Shown: in pieces, positions 15,662 through 23,484 of the stretch
How the letters are laid out: the number at the start of each line of letters is the position of its first letter
How positions within the stretch are numbered: position 1 is the stretch's first letter
Assembly (NCBI GenBank): GCA_030621685.1
Contig: JAUXHF010000001.1
Location: forward strand, 1-27,347
Source of the DNA: Spirochaetota bacterium
GTDB lineage: Bacteria; Spirochaetota; UBA12135; COTS27
Direction of reading: 5' to 3'
DNA length: 27,347 bases
The notes under the pieces: model-generated
The model's database searches: none
Seen by the model: only the letters and a program-made list of their open reading frames with translations
Told to the model about the DNA's origin: nothing
Program-made: the position numbers and the translations under genes

Positions 15662-16753
15662 CTACGTGCTAGCTTTAGCTAACAGATATTCACGAACTCT
15701 AGCTGCCGCTGCACCAAAAGGTTTTTTTAGCAAGGCTTTTTTTCGAACATATCTGGCATTCTTAGCTAGCCGATAGCTTTTCTTTTTTGAAAGTTTTTCA
15801 TGGCTTAGCTTCACATCGCTAGCCCAAACTTCCACATAAGCCTTAAACGAGGTGTAACTATGCGAAAACGAAAAGAGTTTTCGTGTAAGCAATAAGTTTA
15901 ATTCTTCAATGGCAATCTGCTCTCCAATCTGCTCTCTTAAGCCTTTGGCAATGGCCTGTTTTGAAAGCCCTTGTTTATGATGCTCAAGAATAGGAAATTC
16001 CCACATATCAGTTAGCCTTGTTTTGTTCTCTCTTTTTAAAAGCAGAAATTGGTTATCTTTTTCGATAATTCCAATAGTAGAAAAAACTTTTTTTTGCGCC
16101 CTCCCCAAAACAAGCGGATACCGTTCTACCCTCTTGCTAAGCCAAGCAGCACAAGATAGAGCAAGGGGGCATGCATTGCAACTGGGCTGCTGTTTTTTGC
16201 AAACTACAGCACCAAGCTCTATCAGAGCCTCACTAAAAACAGCATATTCTCGCTTTGGTAAAATAGACTCTACAAGGGCCTCAGTCTTGCTATCCTTAGC
16301 TATTTCAGCGCAGCTACTTTCTATCGCAAAGTAACGAGAAAGAACTCTTGCCACATTTCCATCTATTACCGCTACACGTTGCTTAAAAACAAGCGAGGCT
16401 ATGGCGGCCGCCGTGTATTTGCCTACGCCGGGAAGCTTGTTTAAAAGCTCCGCCTGCTTAGGAAAAGACTTCCCGCTAAGAAGCCTCGCCGTTTTCATGA
16501 TGCCGTGAAAACGTTTATAGTAGCCAAGCCCCTCAAAATAAAGCAAGGCTTCTTCATCTCTAGCTTGGGCTAAAGAATTTAACGAGGGAAAACGCTGCAT
16601 CCATTTTTTGTAAAAAGGTATCACTCGGCTAGCCTGTGTTTGCTGAAGCATCACCTCGCTTATCCAGACGCCATAGACCCCCCTCCTGTTTCGCCAAGGA
16701 AAGGCACGACTGTTTTTTTTAAACCAAGAAATTAACGCTTGCGCCGGGAACAT
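15662..16753 (-). CDS. mutY: A/G-specific adenine DNA glycosylase
   Basis: MutY removes adenine mispaired with 8-oxoguanine. The 363-residue protein has the full set of features: Glu33 in ISEVMLQQTQ, helix-hairpin-helix LPGVGKYTAAAI (residues 107-118), catalytic Asp131 in VIDGNVARVL, and the four-Cys [4Fe-4S] loop Cys185-x6-Cys192-x2-Cys195-x5-Cys201. The C-terminal NUDIX-like domain that recognises 8-oxoG starts near residue 224 (FSTIGIIEKDNQFLLLKRE, MWEFPILE). The start is ATG at 16751-16753. A 60-bp duplication repeats its first nine codons immediately upstream, and a decayed copy of its 3' end lies downstream. Confidence 0.95.
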   Translation of the reverse strand: MFPAQALISWFKKNSRAFPWRNRRGVYGVWISEVMLQQTQASRVIPFYKKWMQRFPSLNSLAQARDEEALLYFEGLGYYKRFHGIMKTARLLSGKSFPKQAELLNKLPGVGKYTAAAIASLVFKQRVAVIDGNVARVLSRYFAIESSCAEIAKDSKTEALVESILPKREYAVFSEALIELGAVVCKKQQPSCNACPLALSCAAWLSKRVERYPLVLGRAQKKVFSTIGIIEKDNQFLLLKRENKTRLTDMWEFPILEHHKQGLSKQAIAKGLREQIGEQIAIEELNLLLTRKLFSFSHSYTSFKAYVEVWASDVKLSHEKLSKKKSYRLAKNARYVRKKALLKKPFGAAAARVREYLLAKAST

Positions 16754-16835
16754 CGCTGTTATTTTAATCAGAAAGTTTTTAAATCAAGAAATTAACGCTT
16801 GCGCCGGGAACATGGCTGTTATTTTACTAAGTTAT
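16716..16835. repeat. 60-bp tandem duplication over the mutY start
   Basis: Two copies with an exact 60-bp offset share AAGAAATTAACGCTTGCGCC and GGGAACAT. The first copy contains the mutY initiation region. The second lies upstream on the minus strand and repeats ATG and eight further codons (MFPAQALIS) before TGA. The second copy extends to, or just into, the end of the permease gene. Confidence 0.8.
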
Positions 16836-17804
16836 TTTTGTTAATGGTTTTTTCCACTTCATGTTTTTATTAAAGATAAGAGTTAACGAAATAACAATAC
16901 ATAAGGCTCCCCAAAAGTGGTAGCCATGCAGTTTTTCTTTCAGCAAAACAGTGGAGGCGATAACCGCAAATACTGGCATAAAGTTAAGACAGATGCCGGC
17001 CATGTTAGAGCCTATTTCGCTAGCTGCCTTATTCCAAAATATATAGGCTATAACAGATGCAAAAATTCCTAAATAGATAATAAAGGCTACGCTGGCAAAA
17101 GTAAACTGCGTTGGCTCTGAAGGAAATCCGGATAGCCTAGGAAGAATACGAGCAAAAAAATTACTAGCAAGAGAATGAGTAGCAAGGAAATGAGTAACAG
17201 AAAAACCAAGCAAAAGAAAGAACCAGCCAATAAATATGCTTGCAGTAAGCAATGGTTTCGGCGGCAAGACTTTAGCTAACTTGGGTAGCCAGACTGAATA
17301 TAATGCCCAACTGAGAGCAGCAAAAAAAACAATAATGTCGCCCGGGTTAACAGAAAACTCTTTATAAAACTCTAGCTTGCCTTGGCTGACAATGAAAAAC
17401 ACACCTATCAGGGAAAGTGGCATGGCCACAAATTCTAAGGGCCGCATGTTATATTGAAAAAAAACAAGGTTTAAAACCATAATCATCACCGGAGTCGTGC
17501 TGGCAATGAGTACGCTGTTTATCGCCGTTGTTTGTTCTAAGCCATAATAAAGAATGGTGTTGAATAAAGCTATTCCCAAAATGGAAAGCACGCACAGAAG
17601 CATGAAGTTTTTTTTCATTTCTGGTAGCCATGCTAAGCTGCTTTTCCCGTAAAGAATACCTACCACAAGTAACGCAAGACTCCAGCGATAAAAAGCTAAA
17701 TCTATTGGCATGAAAGAATCACGGAAGTAGCGACCAAATACAAAATTAAACGACCATAGAAAGGGCGGCAGAAGTAAAATAAAAATTTTATATAACGTAT
17801 TCAT
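16827..17804 (-). CDS. EamA/DMT-family permease (drug/metabolite transporter)
   Basis: A 325-residue inner-membrane protein with about ten hydrophobic helices arranged as two EamA repeats. Repeat 1 includes FLWSFNFVFGRYF and the SLALLVVGILYG region, with the conserved segment YYGLEQTTAINSVLIASTTPVMIMVLNLVFF (about residues 87-117). Repeat 2 begins near ALSWALYSVWLPKLAK and includes FASVIAYIFWNKAASEIGSNMAGICLNFMPVFAVIASTVLLKEKL. The N-terminal PPFLWSFNFV motif is typical. Members export or import amino acids, nucleotides and other metabolites; substrate cannot be told from sequence. It is divergent from hisI-folE2 across 249 bp that carry a large inverted repeat, so the two could share a regulator. 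Confidence 0.9.
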   Translation of the reverse strand: MNTLYKIFILLLPPFLWSFNFVFGRYFRDSFMPIDLAFYRWSLALLVVGILYGKSSLAWLPEMKKNFMLLCVLSILGIALFNTILYYGLEQTTAINSVLIASTTPVMIMVLNLVFFQYNMRPLEFVAMPLSLIGVFFIVSQGKLEFYKEFSVNPGDIIVFFAALSWALYSVWLPKLAKVLPPKPLLTASIFIGWFFLLLGFSVTHFLATHSLASNFFARILPRLSGFPSEPTQFTFASVAFIIYLGIFASVIAYIFWNKAASEIGSNMAGICLNFMPVFAVIASTVLLKEKLHGYHFWGALCIVISLTLIFNKNMKWKKPLTKIT

Positions 17805-17903
17805 CCATCTAGGCTAAAGTTGCAAAAAAACTGTAGCTACCTAAAATTGTTTAAAAATCATTTCCATCAAAGAATAAAATGCTATTATTAAGACAAGTAT
17901 TTC

Positions 17904-17936
17904 ATTTTAGTTATTATAATTAACAATAACTAAAAT
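17904..17936. promoter_or_regulatory. 33-bp inverted repeat upstream of hisI-folE2 and the permease, candidate operator
   Basis: Perfect 12-bp arms ATTTTAGTTATT (17904-17915) and AATAACTAAAAT (17925-17936) flank a 9-nt centre. TATAAT occurs inside it on both strands (plus 17915-17920; minus 17913-17918). Another TATAAT lies just downstream (17953-17958), for which the -35 position would fall in the right arm. The layout suits a repressor site controlling divergent promoters. A Zur-type regulator is a reasonable guess from the downstream genes, but the arms do not exactly match any Zur consensus I know. Confidence 0.5.
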
Positions 17937-18053
17937 CTTATATAAGAAACTATATAATGAACTTTTACTTTTTACTATGGCTATGCTTATAAAAATATGT
18001 TCGAACAGAATAGCCTTTTCAAAAAACAAAGAAATCTAAAGAGATAAAGTAGC

Positions 18054-18539
18054 TTGAAAATAACTTTTGCAGAACGAAAAAACATCCAACTGATTGAAGA
18101 AGGCCACATGCTTTCGCCGAAGTTCGATGAAAATGGACTCATTCCCGCTATAACCAGCGATTATTTTAGCGGAGAGATTCTTATGCACGGCTACATGAAC
18201 AAAGAGGCTTTAGAAAAAACTCTGCTCTTAGGAGAATGCGTCTATTTTAGCCGCAGTCGCCAAAAACTTTGGCATAAAGGTGAACACAGCGGTTTTGTTC
18301 AAAAAGTTAAGGAAATTCGTGTTGATGATGACCAAGATGCGCTTTGGCTGCGAGTCGATACAGCCGGTAAAGCAAGTTGCCATGTTGGCTATCGCTCTTG
18401 TTTTTACAGAAACATTATGTTACCTTCAAAAAGCACAAATACTTCAGATGCTGTCGTTCAGCTGGCCTTCAAAGAAACAAAAAAACATTTTAATCCTGAT
18501 AAGGTGTATAAAGGCCTAGCTAACCCCACCAGAATTTAA
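18054..18539 (+). CDS. hisI: Phosphoribosyl-AMP cyclohydrolase, zinc-site variant
   Basis: HisI opens the purine ring of phosphoribosyl-AMP in histidine synthesis. The 161-residue protein has family segments PKFDENGLIPAI, MNKEALEKTL, FSRSRQKLWHKGEHSG and the metal region. The usual zinc ligands are three Cys, one in a DCDxD motif and two in CHxGxxSCF. Here the latter pair are Cys109 and Cys116 (SCHVGYRSCF), but the first is replaced: VDDDQDAL has Asp92 where Cys is expected. The start is TTG at 18054-18056, chosen because the preceding residues (FAERKNIQLIEEG) resemble alphaproteobacterial HisI N-termini; an ATG at 18108 would cut these off. No other his gene is in the window. folE2 follows after 2 nt. 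Confidence 0.92.
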   Translation: MKITFAERKNIQLIEEGHMLSPKFDENGLIPAITSDYFSGEILMHGYMNKEALEKTLLLGECVYFSRSRQKLWHKGEHSGFVQKVKEIRVDDDQDALWLRVDTAGKASCHVGYRSCFYRNIMLPSKSTNTSDAVVQLAFKETKKHFNPDKVYKGLANPTRI

Positions 18540-18541
18540 AG

Positions 18542-19528
18542 ATGCTTTCAGCATTTTTTCTAAAAAACGAAATTCACTCCTACAAAAAAGACAAATCTAT
18601 GAGCCTAAGCGATAACAAGGAAAACCTCCCCGATATTACCCTAGAACAAAAACCTGCCTATTTCTCGAAATTGAATCGGGTGGGCATGAGCGATATCGTA
18701 ATACCCGTTCAGCTTTTCAATGAAGAAACCGGCAAGCAATATCTGCCTGCGAAAGCTTCTATCACGGTTAGCCTAGATAAGCAAGGTGTTAAAGGCATTC
18801 ATATGTCTCGGCTCTATATTTTGCTTTGTGATTATTTAAAGGAAAAACTATGCACTCCGACCCACCTGGAATCGCTTTTAGACCAGCTTATACAATCGCA
18901 ACAGGGCATAAGTTCTTCTTGTTATTTAGAATTAGAGTTTAAATATTTATTGTACAAAAAATCCTTAGTATCCCAGCTTTCAGGGCCACAATACTATCCC
19001 ATAAAATTCTCTATGAAAAAAGAGCGTGAAAGACCTGCAGAATTTTGCCTGAATTTTTCATTTTATTATTCAAGCACTTGCCCTTGCTCGGGCAGGCTCT
19101 CAGAATCTTATATTCAAAAAAGCATGGCCTTGCAGCAAGCAGGCTTGGAACATGGCTCATCAAGCCAAAATAGTTCAGAAAAAAACTCAATACCTATATT
19201 GAAAGCTGTTCCGCATGCCCAAAGGAGTCAGGCTGAAATAACGCTATGTTTTAGCAAAATTCCTGAAAATTTAAATTTAAATAAACTCATTCTTGATACC
19301 GAAAGTTGTATCGCCACCCCTGTGCAAAGCGTTGTGAAAAGAGAAGATGAACTAGAATTCGCTCGATTGAACGCTGAAAACATGATTTTCTGTGAAGATG
19401 CCGCTCGTTTAATAAAAAAACATTATGATGCCCATGAAACTAGCTTTTCAGATTATACTATTAAAGTTGTACACTTTGAAAGCCTCCATGCTCACAACAC
19501 CTTAGCTATAGCTCGCAAAAATAACTAA
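18542..19528 (+). CDS. folE2: GTP cyclohydrolase FolE2 (type IB)
   Basis: FolE2 converts GTP to dihydroneopterin triphosphate, the first step of folate and queuosine synthesis. Unlike zinc-dependent FolE it works with Mn2+ or Fe2+. Family motifs in order are VGMSDIVIPV, GVKGIHMSRLY, the catalytic Cys segment STCPCSGRLSE, PHAQRSQAEITL, and the C-terminal VVKREDELEFARLNAENMIFCEDAARLI. The longest frame (328 residues) begins at an ATG 2 nt after hisI. An ATG at 18599 (MSLSDNKENLPDI) would give 309 residues and an N-terminus nearer the family's usual length; I cannot decide between them. It forms an operon with hisI. FolK at 25896 belongs to the same folate pathway. Confidence 0.92.
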   Translation: MLSAFFLKNEIHSYKKDKSMSLSDNKENLPDITLEQKPAYFSKLNRVGMSDIVIPVQLFNEETGKQYLPAKASITVSLDKQGVKGIHMSRLYILLCDYLKEKLCTPTHLESLLDQLIQSQQGISSSCYLELEFKYLLYKKSLVSQLSGPQYYPIKFSMKKERERPAEFCLNFSFYYSSTCPCSGRLSESYIQKSMALQQAGLEHGSSSQNSSEKNSIPILKAVPHAQRSQAEITLCFSKIPENLNLNKLILDTESCIATPVQSVVKREDELEFARLNAENMIFCEDAARLIKKHYDAHETSFSDYTIKVVHFESLHAHNTLAIARKNN

Positions 19529-19559
19529 AAAACTTAAATTAAAGAGGGATAAGCCTATC

Positions 19560-19590
19560 AATAACCCTTAGCTAATAGCTAAGGGTTATT
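19560..19590. terminator. Perfect 15-bp inverted repeat after folE2, possible terminator
   Basis: AATAACCCTTAGCTA and its exact complement flank a single A, giving a stem of about 13 bp with a small loop, 31 nt after the folE2 stop. No immediate U-run follows (next bases AGCTATTAGCTAC), so this may be a factor-dependent terminator, an mRNA stabiliser, or an operator. Confidence 0.45.
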
Positions 19591-19729
19591 AGCTATTAGC
19601 TACTGCTATTTGGCTCTTTTCTTGAAAGACTTATACTTATATCACTTTGAACCATGCTTCTACGAAGCTAACTAACTTTGTATTTCATTTGCATCTCATT
19701 TGAAATTTATTTGTTACTCCATTAAAACT

Positions 19730-21883
19730 ATGAACAAAAAAAACATTTTAAAACTTTTCGCAGTGCTTGTAATTATAGGCCTGATTATTCTTGCCTATAA
19801 GCTAAATCTTGCTAGCTACCTTAGCATAGATTATTTAAAAGAACAGCAGCAAAATTTCATTCAATACTATGAAAACAATAAGCTTCAGACGATAAGCATC
19901 TATATGATCAGCTATATTCTGTTAGCTGCGTTATCGTTACCGGGGGCGGCTACGGCGCTAACCGTATTAGCCGGAGCCTTATTTGGCGTAGTCTTAGGAA
20001 CTGTTTTGGTATCTTTTAGTAGCACTATTGGCGCTACATTAGCTTTTTTAACCTCAAGGTTTATTCTAAGAGAGAGTATTGAAAAACGATTCTCTGCTGC
20101 ATTAAGAAAAATTAACGAAGGCATTAAACGAGAAGGTCCTTTCTACTTATTCACGCTTCGTGTTATTCCGCTCTTTCCTTTTTTCTTAATCAACTTAGTG
20201 GTGGGCTTAACCAGAATTCCTGTTATCACATTTTTTTGGGTGAGCCAATTGGGCATGCTATCGGGTACCGCCGTATACGTTTATGCAGGCGAGCAGCTAG
20301 CTGCTATTGAAAGTTTTACTGATATTGCCTCGCCGCGGTTAATCCTGGCCTTTGTGCTTATCGGATCTATTCCTTTTATATTAAAATTCTCGATAAATTC
20401 TTATAAGGCCTATAAGGTCTATAGCAAATTTACGAAACCTAAATCTTTTGATTACAACCTTATCGTCATTGGTGCTGGCTCTGCCGGCTTAGTTTCTTCG
20501 TATATCGCTGCTACGGTAAAAGCCAAAGTAGCCTTAATAGAAAAACATAAGATGGGCGGAGATTGCCTCAATACCGGCTGTGTACCCTCGAAAGCTTTAA
20601 TTAACTCGGCAAAGCTAGTAAGCAACATTGCAAAGGCGCAAAAAGCGGGTATTGTCGGAAAGGTTTCAGCAAAACCAGACTTCAAGAAGATTATGTTCCA
20701 TGTTAAAAACGCTATTAAGAAAATTGAACCCCATGATTCTGTTGATAGATATTCCAAAATAGGCGTTGAATGCATAAAAGGCGAGGCTACTATAGTTTCT
20801 CCTTGGGAAGTACAAGTAAATGGCAAAACCTTAACCACAAGGAACATTATTGTGGCTACTGGAGCAAGGCCCTTTATGCCTCCCCTTCCCGGCTTAGCTC
20901 AAGTTAAGCCGCTTAACTCGGATACCCTATGGAATCTGCAAAAACTTCCTAAACGCTTAGTGATATTGGGCGGTGGTCCCATTGGCTGCGAGCTGACACA
21001 ATCGTTTTCTAGACTTGGCTCAAAGGTTATTCAAATTGAAATGCTGAGTAGGATAATGGCCGTTGAAGACGAAGCGGTCAGCACTTTTATTACGAAGAAA
21101 TTCATCAAAGAGGGCGCAGAAATCTTAACCGAGCATAAGGCCCTGCGTTTCGAGAAAAAAAGTGGCTTAAAATACATTATTGTAGAACATAAAGGCAAAG
21201 AAAAGAAAATTGCCTTCGATGAGGTTATTATTGCTATTGGCCGCCGAGCCAACATTACTGGCTTCGGCTTAGAGAACCTAGGCATAAGGCTGCGTCCCAA
21301 TAAAACTATAGATGCCAATGAGTTTCTGCAGACGAACATCCCCAATATCTTTGTTTGTGGCGATGTTACCGGGCCCTATCAGTTTACCCATACCGCAGCA
21401 CACCAGGCCTATTATGCTTCGGTAAATGCTTTATTTGGCGGCCTAAAGAAATTCAAAGTTGATTACAGTGTTATTCCTTGGTGTACGTTCACCGATCCTG
21501 AGGTTGCCACTGTGGGCCTAAGCCAGCAAGCTGCCAAGAAACTTCAAATTGAATTCGAAGTTACCCAATACGGACTTGATGATCTTGATAGGGCTATCAC
21601 CGATATGAATGACGAGGGCTTCATTCAAGTGTTAACCGAAAAAGGCAAGGATAAAATATTAGGCGCTACCATTGTCGGCGCCACTGCTAGCACGCTCATC
21701 TTAGAGTTTGTTTCAGCTATGAAAAACAAATTTGGATTAAATGCCATTTTGTCGACCATCCACATCTACCCCAGTATGGGCGAGGCCAATAAATACTTAG
21801 CTGGAAATTGGAAGAAAGCCCATGCCTCTGCGGCTGGTTTGAAATTCGCCAAGTGGTTTAACCAAAGATCTCGCAAGAATTAA
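19730..21883 (+). CDS. TVP38/TMEM64-type membrane domain fused to a flavin-dependent disulfide oxidoreductase
   Basis: A two-domain protein of 717 residues. Residues 1 to about 225 form a TVP38/VTT (SNARE-associated, DedA-related) membrane domain: an N-terminal helix, then ALSLPGAATALTVLAGALFG and FYLFTLRVIPLFPFFLINLVVGLT, the signature loop regions. From about residue 240 follows a complete class I pyridine nucleotide-disulfide oxidoreductase, resembling mercuric reductase and Lpd: FAD site VIGAGSAGLVSSYIAA, redox pair Cys279/Cys284 in GGDCLNTGCVPSK, NAD(P) site ILGGGPIGCELTQSF, FVCGDVTGPYQFTHTA, and C-terminal TIHIYPSMGEANKYLAG, where Lpd has HAHPTLSE. The substrate is unknown. I chose ATG 19730 over an upstream TTG at 19700, as it begins MNKKNILKLF next to the first helix. 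Its 3' end is duplicated downstream. Confidence 0.92.
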   Translation: MNKKNILKLFAVLVIIGLIILAYKLNLASYLSIDYLKEQQQNFIQYYENNKLQTISIYMISYILLAALSLPGAATALTVLAGALFGVVLGTVLVSFSSTIGATLAFLTSRFILRESIEKRFSAALRKINEGIKREGPFYLFTLRVIPLFPFFLINLVVGLTRIPVITFFWVSQLGMLSGTAVYVYAGEQLAAIESFTDIASPRLILAFVLIGSIPFILKFSINSYKAYKVYSKFTKPKSFDYNLIVIGAGSAGLVSSYIAATVKAKVALIEKHKMGGDCLNTGCVPSKALINSAKLVSNIAKAQKAGIVGKVSAKPDFKKIMFHVKNAIKKIEPHDSVDRYSKIGVECIKGEATIVSPWEVQVNGKTLTTRNIIVATGARPFMPPLPGLAQVKPLNSDTLWNLQKLPKRLVILGGGPIGCELTQSFSRLGSKVIQIEMLSRIMAVEDEAVSTFITKKFIKEGAEILTEHKALRFEKKSGLKYIIVEHKGKEKKIAFDEVIIAIGRRANITGFGLENLGIRLRPNKTIDANEFLQTNIPNIFVCGDVTGPYQFTHTAAHQAYYASVNALFGGLKKFKVDYSVIPWCTFTDPEVATVGLSQQAAKKLQIEFEVTQYGLDDLDRAITDMNDEGFIQVLTEKGKDKILGATIVGATASTLILEFVSAMKNKFGLNAILSTIHIYPSMGEANKYLAGNWKKAHASAAGLKFAKWFNQRSRKN

Positions 21884-21895
21884 ATTTCAGGCTTT

Positions 21896-22036
21896 CCATC
21901 CACATCTACCCCAATATATAGGAGAGGCCAATAAATACTTAGCTGAAAATTCGAAGAAAGCCCATGCCTCTGCGGCTGGCTTGAAATTCGCCAAGTGGTT
22001 TAACCAAATATCTCCCAAGAATTAAATTTCATGCTT
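21896..22036 (+). pseudogene. Decayed tandem copy of the 3' end of the fusion oxidoreductase
   Basis: About 140 bp repeat 21756-21894: CCATCCACATCTACCCCA at 21756 and 21896 (offset 140), through CATGCCTCTGCGGCTGG, to TAAATTTCA at 21881 and 22023 (offset 142). A 2-nt insertion after CCCCA breaks the frame, and several substitutions are present. The copy ends against, and shares its last bases with, the stop region of the convergent chelatase gene. The ancestral gap between the two genes was therefore a few nucleotides. Confidence 0.87.
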
Positions 22037-22430
22037 TCTTGCTATCTTGCAGGTGTTTTAGTATGTACTCTATCATTTTAGGCATTTTCCCCACATAGGG
22101 CGCAATTTCTATGGGAATATCACTATACAGTAACTGACGTTCTTTTACAAGCTCGGGGATGTCTTTAGCAACATGACGACCGCTACTTAAAAAGTAAGGG
22201 AATATGGTAATATGCTTTGAACCTGCTGTTACAGCCTTATCTATAGCCCCAGGGATGCTCGGCTCGGCTAGCTCCAGAAATCCACAAAGAATAATATCAT
22301 AGAAGCTGCTAGGCATCGCTTCATGTGATGATGCTCTTGCTTTTTCCCGCAGATTGTCTGTAAGCTCTCTTATTTCATCGTTTGAGGCAATAACTTTGCT
22401 GCCGTGGGCTATTAAGATTAAGGCTCTCAT
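22029..22430 (-). CDS. Single-domain CbiX/SirB-type chelatase
   Basis: A 133-residue protein of the small class II chelatases (CbiX/SirB), which insert Co2+, Fe2+ or Ni2+ into sirohydrochlorin. Two metal-binding histidines are seen, His9 in LIAHGSK and His86 in LSSGRHVAKDIP, with the segment FLELAEPSIPGAIDKAVTAG between them. The length matches the single-domain form, which works as a homodimer. Metal specificity is not readable from sequence; siroheme or cobamide synthesis are both possible, and no other tetrapyrrole genes are in the window. It starts 5 nt after the ferredoxin-NADP reductase stop, so the two form an operon. Confidence 0.87.
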   Translation of the reverse strand: MRALILIAHGSKVIASNDEIRELTDNLREKARASSHEAMPSSFYDIILCGFLELAEPSIPGAIDKAVTAGSKHITIFPYFLSSGRHVAKDIPELVKERQLLYSDIPIEIAPYVGKMPKMIEYILKHLQDSKKA

Positions 22431-22435
22431 CCTAG

Positions 22436-23191
22436 CTAAGCATCGTATTTTTCAAAAAAAATGTTTTGCTCTGCTGTGCCAAGTTTACGAAGCAAATTTC
22501 GTATATCATCAACCATAGCTTTTAAGCCACAGATGAAAAACAAGCTTTTTTCATTACTAGAATAATGCTTTTCTAGCAAACGAAGCACTCTACCTTGCTC
22601 GCCACTATATTCAGGATTTTCTGGCCTGCTCACAATACTCTCGTAAACAAATGGCGGCTTCTTAGCTGCTTGGCGGGCCTCGCTTAAGGCTAAGAAACGC
22701 TCTTTATACAATATTTCCCGAATATACCTTGCCCCAGTAAGCAAGGTAAGTTTATTCTTGAAATCCTTAAGAAGCAAGGTTTCAATTTGGCTCTTTATTG
22801 GTGAAATTCCAGTGCCCGTAGCAATAAAAACCAAATTATGTTCAGCCATTTGTTTCGGAAGCACGAAAAAACCCATAGGCCCCACTATTCGAAAACTCAT
22901 TCCAAGCGGAAAATTAAACAAAGCCGGCGTCACCATCCCCGCCTCAACTTTTTTAATGCAGCAAGAAATTCTAGACTTCTGTGACGGCGAAGAACATATA
23001 GAATATGAACGAGCCTGCACCTTTCCTGCAGCGCTAAAGCTAATAGTTACATATTGCCCAGCCGTGAAAACAAAGTTTTCAGGTACAAAGAAACTAAACT
23101 GGCTTACCGTAGGCGTAAGCTCACAGCGCTCTAAAAGTTTGCTCTCAAAACGTAACCTTTTATGCAGTGGTCTTTGGAAAACTGTTGTCAT
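22436..23191 (-). CDS. fpr: Ferredoxin/flavodoxin-NADP+ reductase
   Basis: A 251-residue FAD enzyme that exchanges electrons between NADPH and ferredoxin or flavodoxin. Key sites are FAD-binding ARSYSICSSP (RxYSxxS) near residue 60, the NADP-binding FIATGTGISPIKSQIE near residue 123, GARYIREILYKERF, and the C-terminal nucleotide segment FICGLKAMVDDIRNLL. It ends in Phe-Glu-Lys-Tyr-Asp-Ala, without the terminal Trp of some bacterial FNRs. It could supply reducing power for siroheme-linked sulfite or nitrite reduction, given the chelatase next to it, but this is inferred from adjacency only. It is divergent from ruvB across 293 bp. Confidence 0.87.
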   Translation of the reverse strand: MTTVFQRPLHKRLRFESKLLERCELTPTVSQFSFFVPENFVFTAGQYVTISFSAAGKVQARSYSICSSPSQKSRISCCIKKVEAGMVTPALFNFPLGMSFRIVGPMGFFVLPKQMAEHNLVFIATGTGISPIKSQIETLLLKDFKNKLTLLTGARYIREILYKERFLALSEARQAAKKPPFVYESIVSRPENPEYSGEQGRVLRLLEKHYSSNEKSLFFICGLKAMVDDIRNLLRKLGTAEQNIFFEKYDA

Positions 23192-23257
23192 AGAATCTCT
23201 CTCATCTTAAAAGTGCTATGAAATATAACATTCTTTATGCCGTAATTTAAATAGCAC

Positions 23258-23279
23258 TTTGGCAGTAATTTGGCAGTAA
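23258..23279. repeat. 11-bp tandem duplication
   Basis: TTTGGCAGTAA occurs twice without change in the fpr/ruvB divergent spacer. Confidence 0.65.
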
Positions 23280-23356
23280 TTCTTTGGGTCTAATAATTTC
23301 CTAGCTTATTGTATAAATTCCATCACATGCAAGCAAAAGGATAGTATCTGTAAAAC

Positions 23357-23385
23357 TTGCTAGTTTGCCAGTAATCGTTTATAAT
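23357..23385 (+). promoter_or_regulatory. Candidate sigma-70 promoter of ruvB
   Basis: TTGCTA (23357-23362) and TATAAT (23380-23385) are separated by 17 bp, about 100 nt upstream of the ruvB start. The -10 lies inside a 12-bp palindrome TTATAATTATAA (23379-23390). The -10 is a perfect match and the -35 has four of six consensus bases. Confidence 0.45.
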
Positions 23386-23484
23386 TATAACACAGTATCT
23401 TTCAAGAAAAATAATATTAATCCTTTAGTTTTGCATCATCCCTTACATGCCACATAATCCATTTAACCGTACAAGGAAAGTTTT

